In this document: in pieces, positions 1-11,031 of the stretch | Layout of the letters: every line of letters starts with the position of its first letter | Numbering within the stretch: the stretch's first letter is position 1 | Assembly (NCBI GenBank): GCA_964017155.1 | Contig: OZ024855.1 | Coordinates: forward strand, 59,713,731 to 59,777,730 | From: Oasisia sp. SBJ-2009 | Lineage: Eukaryota; Annelida; Polychaeta; Sabellida; Siboglinidae | Direction of reading: 5' to 3' | Length of the DNA stretch: 64,000 nucleotides | Notes under the pieces: model-generated | What the model was told of the DNA's origin: nothing | Databases searched by the model: none | The model's input: the letters and a program-made list of their open reading frames with translations, nothing else | Made by a program: the position numbers and the translations under genes

Positions 1-876
1 TGTTGGGTATATAAGAACTGCAGACATTGTACACGGTGTTGTCACTTAGTCCAATTCGTGTGCAGGGCAAGGAGACGACAACAAATTGCAAGTAGGTCAC
101 ACTTAGTTATAGTTATGTTATCACCGGAAACAGTCTGTGAAAGTATGTTATACAAAAGCTTGCCATTACGACTATTCCATTAGCATTAATTTGCTGTTTC
201 AATAATTATCCGATCGTTTTGTTTATGCGACCTCACTATTACAAATTCCTGAGACAGTACAGCACGTCTGGTGCATTATGTAATGGTGTGCCATGCGCTA
301 ATTCCGCTGACCTCTGGAACAGTAGGTTTCTTCCCCTGTTGCCGCGACTTTCACAGCGCGATCATTCAAACATGTCATAAGACAAGCAACTGCCTGAAAC
401 AACACCTGGTTCCACTTGACTGGACGCCGGCCATTACTGATGGGTGCTGCTTGTGTTCTATGTTCTGGTCGCGGTTATTATTGTGTTGACTTCACGACTT
501 TCTGTCCCCGATCGTTTTACGTAATACTGCCTTGTTTATACGCACAAACTACAGTATTGACTGCAATATACCCTAACTCATCACGGAGTTTTGGATACAG
601 CCTTCCAAGAGTGCTCATATTTGAAGTTCGTGTGAAGTTTTCAATGTAAGGCCAACATGATTTATATGGGACAGATATGTCATAATGGGAGCTTATAATA
701 TCTGACAGTTAAATATGTTGACGTTTTATACCGTAATACAATGCATAGGTAAAGTATCTGAAATGAAACATACAGCCAAACCCACATATACACATATATC
801 TCATGTCAAGTGATTGCGTGCGCTTCGGGTGCCACCGGTAATGTTGTCCTAAAACATTTGTTATTGTTTTCCTTTG
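1..876. other. Unassigned non-coding sequence at window start
   Basis: I recognise no gene, repeat family or RNA here. Two short overlapping open frames (271-489 and 416-649, plus strand) have no recognisable motif and no repeat or splice support, so I leave them uncalled. A TATA-like string lies at about 8-15 but has no supporting context. The last few tens of bases before 877 may belong to the LINE remnant that follows. Confidence 0.4.
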
Positions 877-2289
877 TTGGCCCGGATCATCAACGCCTCG
901 CTATCATCAACCGAATTTCCTGCACCCATGAAACACGCTGTCGTTGTACCAGTTTTGAAGAAGGGCGGATCTGATCTGACGCCAGCGTGCTAACGAATTA
1001 CCGGTCAATATCCAACATCACGTCTGTGGCGAAGATGACTGAACGTTTCGTTGCAAAGCAGTTACAACATTTTATGGAGGAGAACCGAATCTATGGCATC
1101 TATCAAAGTGCATACCATGCTCATCATAGCGCGGAAACCGCACTGGTGCGCATACACAACGACATCGCCCAATCGATTGACAGTCGCCGGAGTGTGCTCC
1201 TTGTACTACTCGATCTAAGTGCGGTCTTCGACACCATTAACCACCACACACTGCTACGACGTTTGTCTGGATACGGGCTATCCGGAGACGTCCTCGCCTG
1301 GCTGACATCTTACCTGGGTAATCGTACATGTATTGTACGCGTATAGAGTGGCGTGTCGGAAGTAGAGACCATGGCCACAGGAGTGCCACAAGGGACTGTC
1401 CTTGGACCACTGCTATTCAATGCATACATCGCACCACTGACGACACTTCTACAGAAGCACAACATTCACCATCACCTATACGCAGACGACACTCAAGTCT
1501 ACATCACTTTCCCACCAACCAACCACACACAAGCCCTCGCGCGTATGGAAGCCTGCGTACAAGATGCGAAAGCATGGCTCTGTGACAATGGACTTGTGAT
1601 GAATGACAACAATTCTCAAGCCATTGTCAACCGTTCATCAAGTCTACGTACATCGTTAACCAGCGTCAACATATGTGGCCAGCTCGTTGACACTTTCCCA
1701 GTTATACGGAACCTAGGATTTACCATTGACACTAACCTAACCATGACGTCACAAGTTGTCAACGTTTGTCGTTCTGCCTACTACCATCTGTCGCGAATTG
1801 CAAAAATACGAGACTCGGTTAGCAAGAGTCTCATACACGGACTGGTGACATCGCGTATCGACTATGGCAATGCGATACTATTCGGCATCAGCGATCGTCA
1901 CCTGCACCGTCTAGAATTGGTCCAGCGGCCTGCAGGTCGAATTGTTATGCAAATCCGGCGGGGTGACCGGCAGTCCGTGACGATAATACTGCGACAATTA
2001 CACTGGCTGCCTGTCAGAAAGCGTATCGAATACAAGCTACTAGTACTCGTGCACAGGTTTTTTTATACGACGGCACGCCAGAGTATCTCGCGGCACTGTT
2101 ACTCCAGCACGCGCCTCGCCGATCGCTGCGCTCTGCAGGCGGGTTACTCCTCGAAGTGCCAAAAGTGAATTTAGAACGTTTCGGCTGCCGTGCATCTGCC
2201 TGTGGAACAAACTCCCTAGGAATATGCGCGATAATGGCAATCTAGTACAAGTTAAGAAACAATTAAAAACATTTTTATTTTCCACATAA
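877..2289 (+). pseudogene. LINE reverse transcriptase pseudogene
   Basis: Translation in three successive frames gives the ordered blocks of a CR1/L2-like reverse transcriptase: the N-terminal block with NYRSISN (about 996), a block with SAYHAHHSAETAL, motif A (LLDLSAVFD, near 1210), motif B (GVPQGTVLGPLLF, near 1380), motif C with catalytic YADD (near 1480), thumb-region blocks with SRIDYGNAILFG and LHWLPVRKRI, and a C-terminal LWNKLP-like block near 2200 ending at TAA 2287-2289. It is broken four ways: a frameshift near 988, an in-frame TAG at 1344-1346, a frameshift near the T run at 2058-2064, and another near 2190. The catalytic aspartates are still present, but it cannot make an intact enzyme. 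It has no link to the mucin-like gene downstream. Confidence 0.85.
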
Positions 2290-2303
2290 CTAGTTTTACA
2301 CTA

Positions 2304-2441
2304 TGAACATTATATTTTAGCTTAACTAAATTTATTGATTTATTTACCTATTTACATGTATGTACACACCCGTGAACATTATATTTTAGCTTAACAATAT
2401 TTATTAATTTATTTACCTATTTACATGTATGTACACACCCG
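2304..2441 (+). repeat. Two tandem ~69-bp copies in LINE 3' UTR
   Basis: The string GAACATTATATTTTAGCTTA occurs at about 2305 and 2374, and both copies continue into TTTACATGTATGTACACACC before the next GTGAAC. The period is about 69 bp with small indels between copies. The pair lies between the end of the reverse-transcriptase remnant and the terminal TTA-type tail, so it is part of the element's 3' UTR. Confidence 0.8.
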
Positions 2442-2580
2442 TGAACGGGACATGCGTAACGGATTTGATGGTGTCTAAATAAAGTGTTGTTATTTATTAT
2501 TATTACACGTTTATGCACTATCAACATTTCATCAACATATTCGAAAATATTTGAGAACGAACACTCAGTTTATAATCAAA

Positions 2581-2677
2581 AATAATTATATATTAGTATA
2601 TATTAGCATTTGTCTCCATAGTGTGTACTCCTAAAGCTATGGAGACGAAAGCTAATATATACTAATATATAATTATT
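2581..2677. repeat. 97-bp near-perfect palindrome (possible tiny MITE)
   Basis: The left arm 2581-2621 and right arm 2637-2677 are reverse complements over 41 bp with about two mismatches, separated by a loop of 15 bp. Each arm consists of an AT-rich part (ATATTAGTATATATTAGC) and a unique part (GTCTCCATAG), so the match is not a simple-repeat artefact. Transcribed, it would form a stable hairpin. It could be a very short foldback or MITE-like element; no flanking target duplication is clear. Confidence 0.75.
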
Positions 2678-3317
2678 CCATGAACCGTTCATATTTTGTT
2701 TATGATGAACTACTAAATCTTCCACAATCATCTGTTGACTGTTATGATTATTTTCCTAATTAAAACATCTCATTGGGGTAAAATATTCTTCTACCTATGA
2801 TGTTTAACTTAATTCACCTTGTCAGAACGTGATTATTATTCCGTTTTATCTATGACGATATACATTAAACTGTGAACATTGTTGTTTTACATTTTTCCTT
2901 ACAGAACAGAACATGACCTGAACCATACATGCACTGTCATCAACTATTCGTAATACGTATTCCAGGTGTAGTTTCATTTACATCGAATACGTTGACAAAG
3001 CTACTTGACATGTTTACTTGTGTACAATGCCGCAGGAGAAGCGCCGTAGGTATGCAAACAAAAGAACTACAGACAAACAGTTGTAGAACGTACGTGTAAA
3101 GAGAATGAAAACAGAGATTGACATTATTGACTGTCTTAGGCGAAGTACTGCTGGAAACCTTCCTTCTTCAAACTTACACATTCAAACGCACCATAGTATT
3201 TGCCCGAAGAATACATTGAGGAGAAACCTTTAAATTAATCTAAGCGAAGCATTTGTTTACGTTAGGTTATTTTGGGTTTCGTCTGATAAACAGCTGCACT
3301 CTGTCGGGTTCACCCAA

Positions 3318-3318
<1 letters not shown>
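2678..3318. other. Non-coding spacer, nothing recognised
   Basis: The stretch is AT-rich and has no open frame of useful length, no tandem repeat and no recognisable RNA gene. Confidence 0.4.

Positions 3319-3381
<63 letters not shown>
3319..3381. repeat. (TA)n microsatellite
   Basis: About 30 uninterrupted TA dinucleotides follow TGCA and end at TTTATTAAC. Confidence 0.95.
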
Positions 3382-3384
<3 letters not shown>

Positions 3385-3547
3385 TAACTAGTTTACACAA
3401 CAATTATTGTTAAATATATAATCTATTATTCTAATTTTGTCTTTATGTATTTATTATATTAATTTTTTTTTCATTTTAAAGAACAAATTATGACAATGTA
3501 TATCTTATATCTATATCTTATATTTATTTGCCATATTTAATTTTATT

Positions 3548-3714
<167 letters not shown>

Positions 3715-3734
3715 GAGACAACGCTAGACTACAT

Positions 3735-3792
3735 TCCAATTCATCATGTAATGCACGTTGAATATGGCAATAAAGCTTTATTATTATTAGCT
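3735..3792 (+). repeat. Possible LINE 3' end (AATAAA followed by TTA repeats)
   Basis: GGCAATAAAGCTTTATTATTATTAG resembles the end of the LINE remnant at 2470-2504, which also has an AATAAAG string followed by TTA repeats. No coding sequence lies upstream, only the TA tract, so at most this is a short 3' fragment of a related element. Confidence 0.3.
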
Positions 3793-3965
3793 GTCAAAAC
3801 AATGTCGTAGTACGTTACCTTACGACTGTGAACTTCGTTGAGGTCAACGTTTTCTGCACATATTGTTTTATCTATGACCGCGCAAAGGTCCCTTTTCCAG
3901 GCTACGCTATCGGGGTACCTGATGCCCTCGGGCGCCGGAATTGCATTATGGGGCCTGTTGCAACC

Positions 3966-4173
3966 GGTAATGTAATAATCGCCTGTTAATGTAATAACTG
4001 CCCGATAATGTAATAAAATCGCCCGTTACTGTAATAACCGCCTGATAATGTAATAACATCAACCGATAATGTAATCAACTTGCTAACCGATAATGTAATA
4101 ATTTTCAACCGATAATGTAATAAACTCCTCTTGCCTGATAATGTAATAACTTTCGCCTGATAATGTAATAACG
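3966..4173. repeat. Degenerate minisatellite: conserved ATAATGTAATAA cores with variable spacers
   Basis: Ten copies of a core close to GATAATGTAATAAC occur at steps of about 19 to 26 bp. The cores are nearly identical, while the intervening 7-14 bp (for example CGCCTGTT, CTGCCCG, CATCAACC, ACTCCTCTTGCC) vary in sequence and length. No Cas genes or prokaryotic context exist, so this is not CRISPR. Replication slippage of a 19-26 bp unit, or array-like binding sites, are the alternatives. Confidence 0.8.
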
Positions 4174-4439
4174 TACACATTTCTCGTAGGACTTAGTCGT
4201 TTTCGTGGATTTCATGTTGATTTCTTGCTTTTAGTCCAATTCGTATATTTCGTTTCTTTTGGCAATACACCTTTTGCTAGCAGTGGAATCTTTTTAGATT
4301 AAATCCAATATGCTGGTTCAGAATCTGAAGTCAGATATGTCCAAGCAAATCAAGATTTTGGGTTATACATGCTCGCACCATGTGTTAAGCCTTATCGCAC
4401 TAATTACGAATGACGGGTTCCCTTCACGTGATATACTGT

Positions 4440-4449
4440 GTGTGTGTAT

Positions 4450-4480
<31 letters not shown>

Positions 4481-4485
4481 TATTA
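4440..4485. repeat. Compound GT/TA microsatellite
   Basis: A short GT run passes into ATACATATA and then a TA run, ending 20 bp before the ACATGTG array. Confidence 0.85.
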
Positions 4486-4505
4486 CGTGTTACATGCTAC
4501 ATGTT

Positions 4506-4866
4506 ACATGTGACATGTGACATGTGACATGTGACATGTGACATGTGACATGTGACATGTGACATGTGACATGTGACATGTGACATGTGACATGTGACAT
4601 GTGACATGTGACATGTGACATGTGACATGTGACATGTGACATGTGACATGTGACATGTGACATGTGACATGTGACATGTGACATGTGACATGTGACATGT
4701 GACATGTGACATGTGACATGTGACATGTGACATGTGACATGTGACATGTGACATGTGACATGTGACATGTGACATGTGACATGTGACATGTGACATGTGA
4801 CATGTGACATGTGACATGTGACATGTGACATGTGACATGTGACATGTGACATGTGACATGTGACAT
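4506..4866. repeat. (ACATGTG)n minisatellite, about 52 copies
   Basis: The 7-bp unit ACATGTG repeats over 361 bp without visible interruption. Slightly different 7-mers (TTACATG, CTACATG) precede it and look like the seed. Each unit contains the self-complementary ACATGT. The open frames on the minus strand that cross it (MSHVTCH repeated) arise because three units make 21 bp; I do not call them genes. Confidence 0.95.
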
Positions 4867-5133
4867 TCTTCGTCTTCTTCCTAGGCACCGGTGGTTTGGA
4901 GGCTGCTCGCTTTCTCTGTCCAGGTCCAGGCTTGTTGAACGTTGTATAAAATATCGATGCAAAAGAAAACATGGACCAGTGTCTAAGAAGAAAATGTGTT
5001 CGATCGATACACACGAATTCTCCAAATTGTAGTCCTACAACGTCGCTACGACCTTTGATGCAACTGCATAATCTTGTAATAGTGTTTATGCGCAACTAAA
5101 CTGTGGTATCCGGGGAGAGTGGGATCATAGATC
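4867..5133. other. Non-coding sequence upstream of the mucin-like gene
   Basis: A minus-strand frame continues from the 7-mer array through 5095 and includes a short basic, proline-rich stretch. It shows no recognisable domain, so I leave it uncalled. Core promoter elements for the downstream gene are not evident. Confidence 0.35.
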
Positions 5134-5214
5134 ACGCACTTTACACCACAAAACCATTTTACCAATGTTATAAAATCACACATTAGAATGTGTCTTTTAT
5201 GATATAAAGTGCGT
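5134..5214. repeat. Imperfect nested palindrome upstream of exon 1
   Basis: The outer arms ACGCACTTTA (5134-5143) and TAAAGTGCGT (5205-5214) are exact reverse complements. An inner hairpin pairs ATAAAATCACACATT (5170-5184) with AATGTGTCTTTTAT (5187-5200) with one bulge. It ends 84 bp before the predicted ATG. It could be a small foldback element or a structured leader or promoter region; the sequence alone does not decide. Confidence 0.6.
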
Positions 5215-5297
5215 TTTCCATGGTGCCAAAGTAATTAAATCATATACTAGCATGTTTGTTCGATGTTTCAGAGAATTTCGCGTAACCGGAAGCCGGC

Positions 5298-5370
5298 ATG
5301 AAGGGGCTGCAGCGATGGGCGGGGTGCTGCCTCGTCCTCGTCCTGGTGGTGATGTGCTCAGTGGAAGCAG
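5298..5370 (+). CDS. Exon 1: signal peptide
   Basis: The ATG at 5298 (context CCGGCATGA) opens a 24-codon stretch plus one base. The peptide has a basic start (Lys2, Arg6), a hydrophobic core [11 protein letters not shown] (about residues 10-20) and a polar end SVEA. Val-Glu-Ala gives small or neutral residues at -3 and -1, fitting signal peptidase cleavage after residue 24. The donor is GCAG/GTGATAAGT at 5371. A TTTCAG at 5266-5271 could be an acceptor for an upstream leader exon, so the transcript start is not fixed. The phase-1 donor matches the EGF exon's acceptor phase, which is the strongest reason to believe the model. Confidence 0.8.
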
Positions 5371-6328
5371 GTGATAAGTATAGACAAACCCTTTGCACAG
5401 TAGTTAGCTAATGCAGTTTAAAAACGCACCATCACGATCAATGTAACCCAATGCGAAACAAAACCTCTGATGTTCATATCTATGCAGTTCGTGAGTTGTC
5501 TAAAATAACATCGGTTTAACAGAAGAGCGCGGCACGGAAGAGCTTACTTTGATCGTTATAATTATTATTATCTCGTATTTTGCGAACATGTGAATCGGTT
5601 CAGTCATATTAACAAACATCCTAGTAGGTTGAATGACGTCGGAAAACAGCGCGCATATTGATGTTTCTGCGCATGCATGATAAAAGCTAAATCGCCGGTA
5701 ATGCAAGGCATTTCTCTCCTGTGGTGTTTATTGTGAAGGGTTGCTTACAATTTCGTTGTAATACAATACAATACAATACAATACAATACAATACAATACA
5801 ATACAATACAATACAATACAATACAATACAATACAATACAATACAATACAATACAATACAATACAATACAATACAATACAATACAATACAATACAATACA
5901 ATACAATACAATACAATACAATACAATACAATACAATACAATACAATACAATACAACATTAATTATGCTTAAAACACTGTCACGGATTACGACGCAATGC
6001 AGTCAAGTTATAAACTTTCCGATTGACGTTTCTGCGCTTGTCCGATAAATGTAAAATCATCAATGAACAGCGAAACGACAAAGCATTTGTTATAAATGCC
6101 ATGGACTGTTCGTTAACTCTCCCGTGATGATTACTGTGAAGAGTTGCTTAAAGTGTCGCTCAATACAATAAATATTACGTTTGTTTAAATCTCTGTCACG
6201 GGTTATGGCGCGCTACAGTCACATGATTTGCGCTTGCTATCAAAACATGCCTCAAACCCTGTTTACCACGTGTTAATTTGCGACGAACTTTGCTGAAAGG
6301 TCATATATGTCCTTTTGCTCATAGTGGT

Positions 6329-6395
<67 letters not shown>

Positions 6396-6437
6396 TATAT
6401 ATATATATATATAATTATATATATATATATATATATA

Positions 6438-6536
<99 letters not shown>

Positions 6537-9500
6537 CAGAATATGTATTTAATATGAAATTCATCGGGAAGCGTTAAAATTAACCCACGTAACGGTAACT
6601 AATGATGACTTACGCATGCGCAGGAACGTCACCCGGGTAGTTTATAACGCCCGAAAAAAATGTAAACGATACAACGCCATTAGCATACAAGGCCTTGGCC
6701 GAAAACACAAGTTGCAATGTTTAATATCAAACAATATACGTTATTATATTCACATTACCAGACAGAGAAATGTACGTTATTATATTGACATGACTTGATG
6801 GAGAAACGAAAGGAATAGTTCATAGTCGGCATCAACTTGATGGAGGTTGTATGTGTAGTTTGTGGTACATGATGTTGGCACATTAGCGACCATGCGTTAC
6901 GGTATCCGTGGATATTTTCCCCACCTCGTTATCAGGACCTTTGGTTTCACAGTTTCGCCAAATACACACAGTTACACGAACACAACGTTACTAAAAGCAA
7001 TGCATTTGTAACAAGCATGTATCAAACACAGATTATGTTACAATTATTATACTGAATTCGTCAAGATTTGTTGTGACTAAGTTGACCATAGAGGCTTAAA
7101 CAAACGATTATTTGCGCTGACACAACACACATTGCCATAACATAATAGCATACTATTTTAGAGAGTACGTCACCATTACTTAATAAATCCCGGCGCACAC
7201 GACAGCTGACAGCAATCAGCCGAGATAACCGCTACATATCATGTGACCTATTCATCACTTGGTCTGGTTGCCTAGCAAATTTTATCAAGCTGTCAGAAAA
7301 GCCCGTGGAATATTATATTAAGACATTCCAACGTATCTTTTTATTGAAAATACTGCCACAGTAATGTTTCTTTTTGATAAAAACATAGCCCACAATTATT
7401 ACTGTAAACTGCATGAAGGAATGTTTGATTTCTGAGATGCAGCATTTATAAAGTGGTTCTCGTATAAAACTGTTCCTCCATCCCTGCTTTTAACTGATGC
7501 AGCCCGGATATCGTACACGTGTGGGTAATCTGGCCACGTTTGCACCAGTCTGTCTTCCAAACAGTACATCTTCTACGATATCATGTATAGTCGCCATTTC
7601 TGAAATGCCGTAAAGTAAACGCACGCATTTTATTGGCCAGTTTATTAATGCCGGTGAACACATGCTATCTAACATCCCCTGCACGCACACGGTTAGACTT
7701 CGGGCTCGCGAGGCGGAACATTTTAAACACGACATACATTTTGCTCACCGCCTCGCGTGGCGCAAAGGCAAAGCTCACGAAAAGCGCAGCACACGAGAAC
7801 TATCAGCTGTGTTAACAGACACGCGTGTTTGTCTACTCAACGGATAGCTCTCGTGTGCACCGGGCTTAAGCAGAGCGAATGCACCCGAGCTGGCGCTCTT
7901 AAACACACAGTGTCCTCACCCGGATGGTATAAAAACTTAAAACAGCTACCGTACTAAACGACTAGATGTCCGAAATTGAGCGAAATTTGTGCGCGTTTGG
8001 TTCCGGCACAGGGGGACTGCCCCAGCTCCTATTATATATTATATTATCAACCAATCCAGTGATTCAAATAAATCAAACGCCATGCTAGTCGGTCCTTATG
8101 ACGAGCAAATTCGTACGGGCACTGTCAACGGAATGGACTTATTCCCTACCAAATTCAAATAAACACAGTTACGCGTACGTATAATCACTTCGAATGTCTT
8201 TTGTCAGGCGGCTTCGACAAATTGAAACTCCCGGTTTAGCAATTTGTACTGTAGTCGCAATGGAATCGGTTAGGAAATTTCCCCAAAGCGGGGGAATTCC
8301 ACAAGTACCGTACCGTACCGTTTAAAAGGCTTTCATTTGTCCTAAACAGTCGTAGTAATTTAATTTAACTTAAAAAAAAATATTTTAAATATACCGTGGC
8401 TCCGTTCTCATCAAATCATGGTGACGTATCCTCTAAATGGTATGTTATTAGTTATAGCAGTGTTTCTTCAAGCATTTAAGCTCCCAGTTAGGCCATTATT
8501 AAATTAAGGATGGCTGTTTGTTGTTGTGCCAGCGCAAATAATCCTTTGTTTAAGCCTCTGTGGTAAACTTAGTCACACAAATCCTGAATTATCTAATTTA
8601 ATAATTGCAACATATTAGCGTTTGATGTGACTCGCATATTTATGCTATTCTAAACTGTTTCATACCTCTTTTAAAAATTAATACATCACACCATTTGTGG
8701 ATATTTGTAGGGTCACCTGTTTCTATGCTTCGTCACAATTGTGACTTGTGTGAATATTCCGACTCCGACAATTACATTTCTTTTGACGAAAATTCGCTGT
8801 TATACACCTATAACAATTAATATAATTATTAGTTGTTTAGCTATATTGTTTATCTGTAAGTTATAATTATGTAAACGTGTTACATATAATAATTGTAGTA
8901 CAAATCTGGTTTTGAACAAACACATATATGTCATATCCTATGATATGTCTTAGGCATCATCGTATGTATTGCACTTTAGTGAAATGCTTCATATCGCATT
9001 CGTGAGAATTTTAAATATAAACCCTTTTTCAAATCCTGATTGAAGATTGGGCAGTTTTCTATGCCAGTTTTTTTCCAGTTCAGTCAGCTGTACAAACCTA
9101 TTGTATTTCTGCATCTTTTGACTCTTACCGTTCTCACTATTAATATTCTCAAGAACAAGTTATTTTGTGCTACTTATACTTTAGCCAAATGTTTTTCAAG
9201 ATATATATGAAAGTTTATTCAGAACATTGTACTCAGAACTCAGAATATTGTAAACAACAATAAATACTATACAAACAGGCAAATTTAGCTACAATACTAC
9301 AATATACAATGTTTGAAAGCAATAAATTTGAAGTCAATGACTTTTTGTCAATTTACCTCTGACACATAATATTTATTTAAATACTGGTTACAAATTCATA
9401 TACAAAGTATAACATAAGTAAACATCTTGACATATAATATAGTTAAGAGAGATGGTCCACAACTAGATATTTCTTAAATAAAAGGTGCTTGGATTTACGT

Positions 9501-10936
9501 TTAAATGCAGCAACAGTATTAACTATTTTTAAATCACCCTATAGAGAATTCCATACTTACACTCTCATTTATAATATTAAATCTTGCTATGCTGTACATT
9601 TCAGATGTCTGTGGTCAGATCAGCTGTGAAAACGGAGCAACATGCATAAACAACAGCACATGTGTGTGTGCTACTGGCTTTACTGGTGCAAGGTGTGACA
9701 CGCGTAAGTGATATTTTATATGTGTAATTTCATATAGCGTCAGATGAAATTTTAAATATATATATAGATGTATTTATGTGTGTCTACGTGTGGTGTGTAT
9801 GTGCGTGCATGCATAGGGGTATATATAAATAATATATGTGTGTGTGTGTGCGCGTGCGTGTGAGTGTGTGAGTGTGTGTGTATGTGTGCGTGCGCGTGTG
9901 CGTGTGCGCGTGTGCGCGTGTGCGCCTGTGTGTGTGCACAATGGTGAATGCATTTGTCAATCAAGATGGTTTGATGCGATTGCTTCACACTTCAGTTGGT
10001 GTGGGGAACAATGAAGCATTATGTTACTTCACAATCCAATAACTTTCCACTTTAATCTACGTTCGACTTCTATTATATGTAATGGTAATGGTAGTTCAAG
10101 GAATGAGATCCCTGTACAGTGAGTCAGTAACCAAATGTTTTCTTTTCCCAGTGTCGGTTCTTATCTTCGGCATAGACACCAGGTAGAAGTGAGTGATTGG
10201 TTATAATGTCTCTTCCGAAATACATCACCAGAAACTAGTATAATAATTAGTGTAACCCTGCGTTGCTCATACATTAACGACTGCATCAACAACACATGCA
10301 TGAAGCAAGCCACATGAATCAACGGGGTGAGCTAATTCAGTTACTCCTGTGTGCTACTCTGTATTGGATCACAGTTCTAAACAGGGATGGTTGTATGACA
10401 AACACTACCGTGTGTAAGAACATGTTGTAGGTATCTAGGCGAATAGGGAGTGTTCTTTCAGTTCTTTGGCTGTACATCCATATGCATAGTATTGCACATC
10501 ATAACATGTTATGGCACTGTGAAATGCAATACCTCAGTGCCTACAACAGCATACACTTTATCGATAGAACTCGGTTCCTGTCTTGTTTTTCCGTGATCTG
10601 AATCTTGGGAAGTTTGCTTACAGACTTCCTTTGCAGCATAACTGTTACCATCAACAGATTTACTATTTTGTTATGCTTTTAATTTTAGCGACAATCTGCC
10701 AAACTATTATTAGGTATCAATTATTTAAAATTTATTCGAATAGCAATAATGATGCTGTTTGAAACTATGCTTTTGAATTTCAAAACAATTTTGAATTTTT
10801 TGGGAAAGTTTTCACTCTTTAACACAGGCAATCAGCGACAGTGGCTATACAACTGTGTATTTCCTGAGAGTGTGGGGAGAACTAGCTGATCACCATAATG
10901 CATACAAAAAGTATACAGAGAAACATTGATATGCAT

Positions 10937-11031
<95 letters not shown>

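Larger units (their letters stand above)
877..2504 (+). mobile_element. Degenerate CR1/L2-group non-LTR retrotransposon, 5'-truncated
   Basis: The element contains the reverse-transcriptase part of a LINE, a 3' UTR and a 3' tail. After the coding remnant (stop at 2287-2289) the 3' UTR holds two tandem copies of a unit of about 69 bp (2304-2441), then an AATAAA-like signal near 2477, and ends in short TTA-type repeats (about 2488-2504). CR1/L2 elements are known to end in short simple repeats rather than a poly-A tail. No 5' UTR, ORF1 or endonuclease domain is visible, so it is a 5'-truncated, dead copy. No target-site duplication could be identified. The exact 5' border is uncertain by some tens of bases. 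Confidence 0.8.
5371..9604 (+). other. Intron 1
   Basis: The intron is 4,234 bp, runs from GTGATAAGT to TACATTTCAG and is phase 1. Its repeat content is listed separately. I see no exon-like open frame with splice borders inside it. The parts 6540-7014 and 8631-9604 hold nothing recognisable beyond an imperfect 37-bp tandem pair near 6735-6800, each copy starting ACGTTATTATATT. Confidence 0.7.

Noticed and set aside
1..40. TATA-like string and TG start as an LTR or promoter
   Set aside because: No partner repeat, primer-binding site or coding region nearby.
3966..4173. CRISPR-like array (conserved cores, variable spacers)
   Set aside because: Cores are only about 12 bp and spacers 7-14 bp, and the context is an animal genome with introns and LINEs; no cas genes.
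4490..5095. Minus-strand protein with MSHVTCH repeats
   Set aside because: A product of the 7-bp simple repeat (21 bp is 7 codons). The unique part has no recognisable domain.
5687..5972. Open frames over the AATAC array on both strands
   Set aside because: A pentamer repeat has a 15-bp codon period and may be open by composition alone.
7490..7735. Minus-strand 81-codon frame as a transposase fragment
   Set aside because: It lies in the TIR element and would be attractive, but I see no catalytic motif or family signature to support it.
9601..9703. Calcium-binding EGF subtype
   Set aside because: The acidic residues and hydroxylation consensus expected before Cys1 and around Cys3 are not present in a convincing form; plain EGF-like is the safer call.
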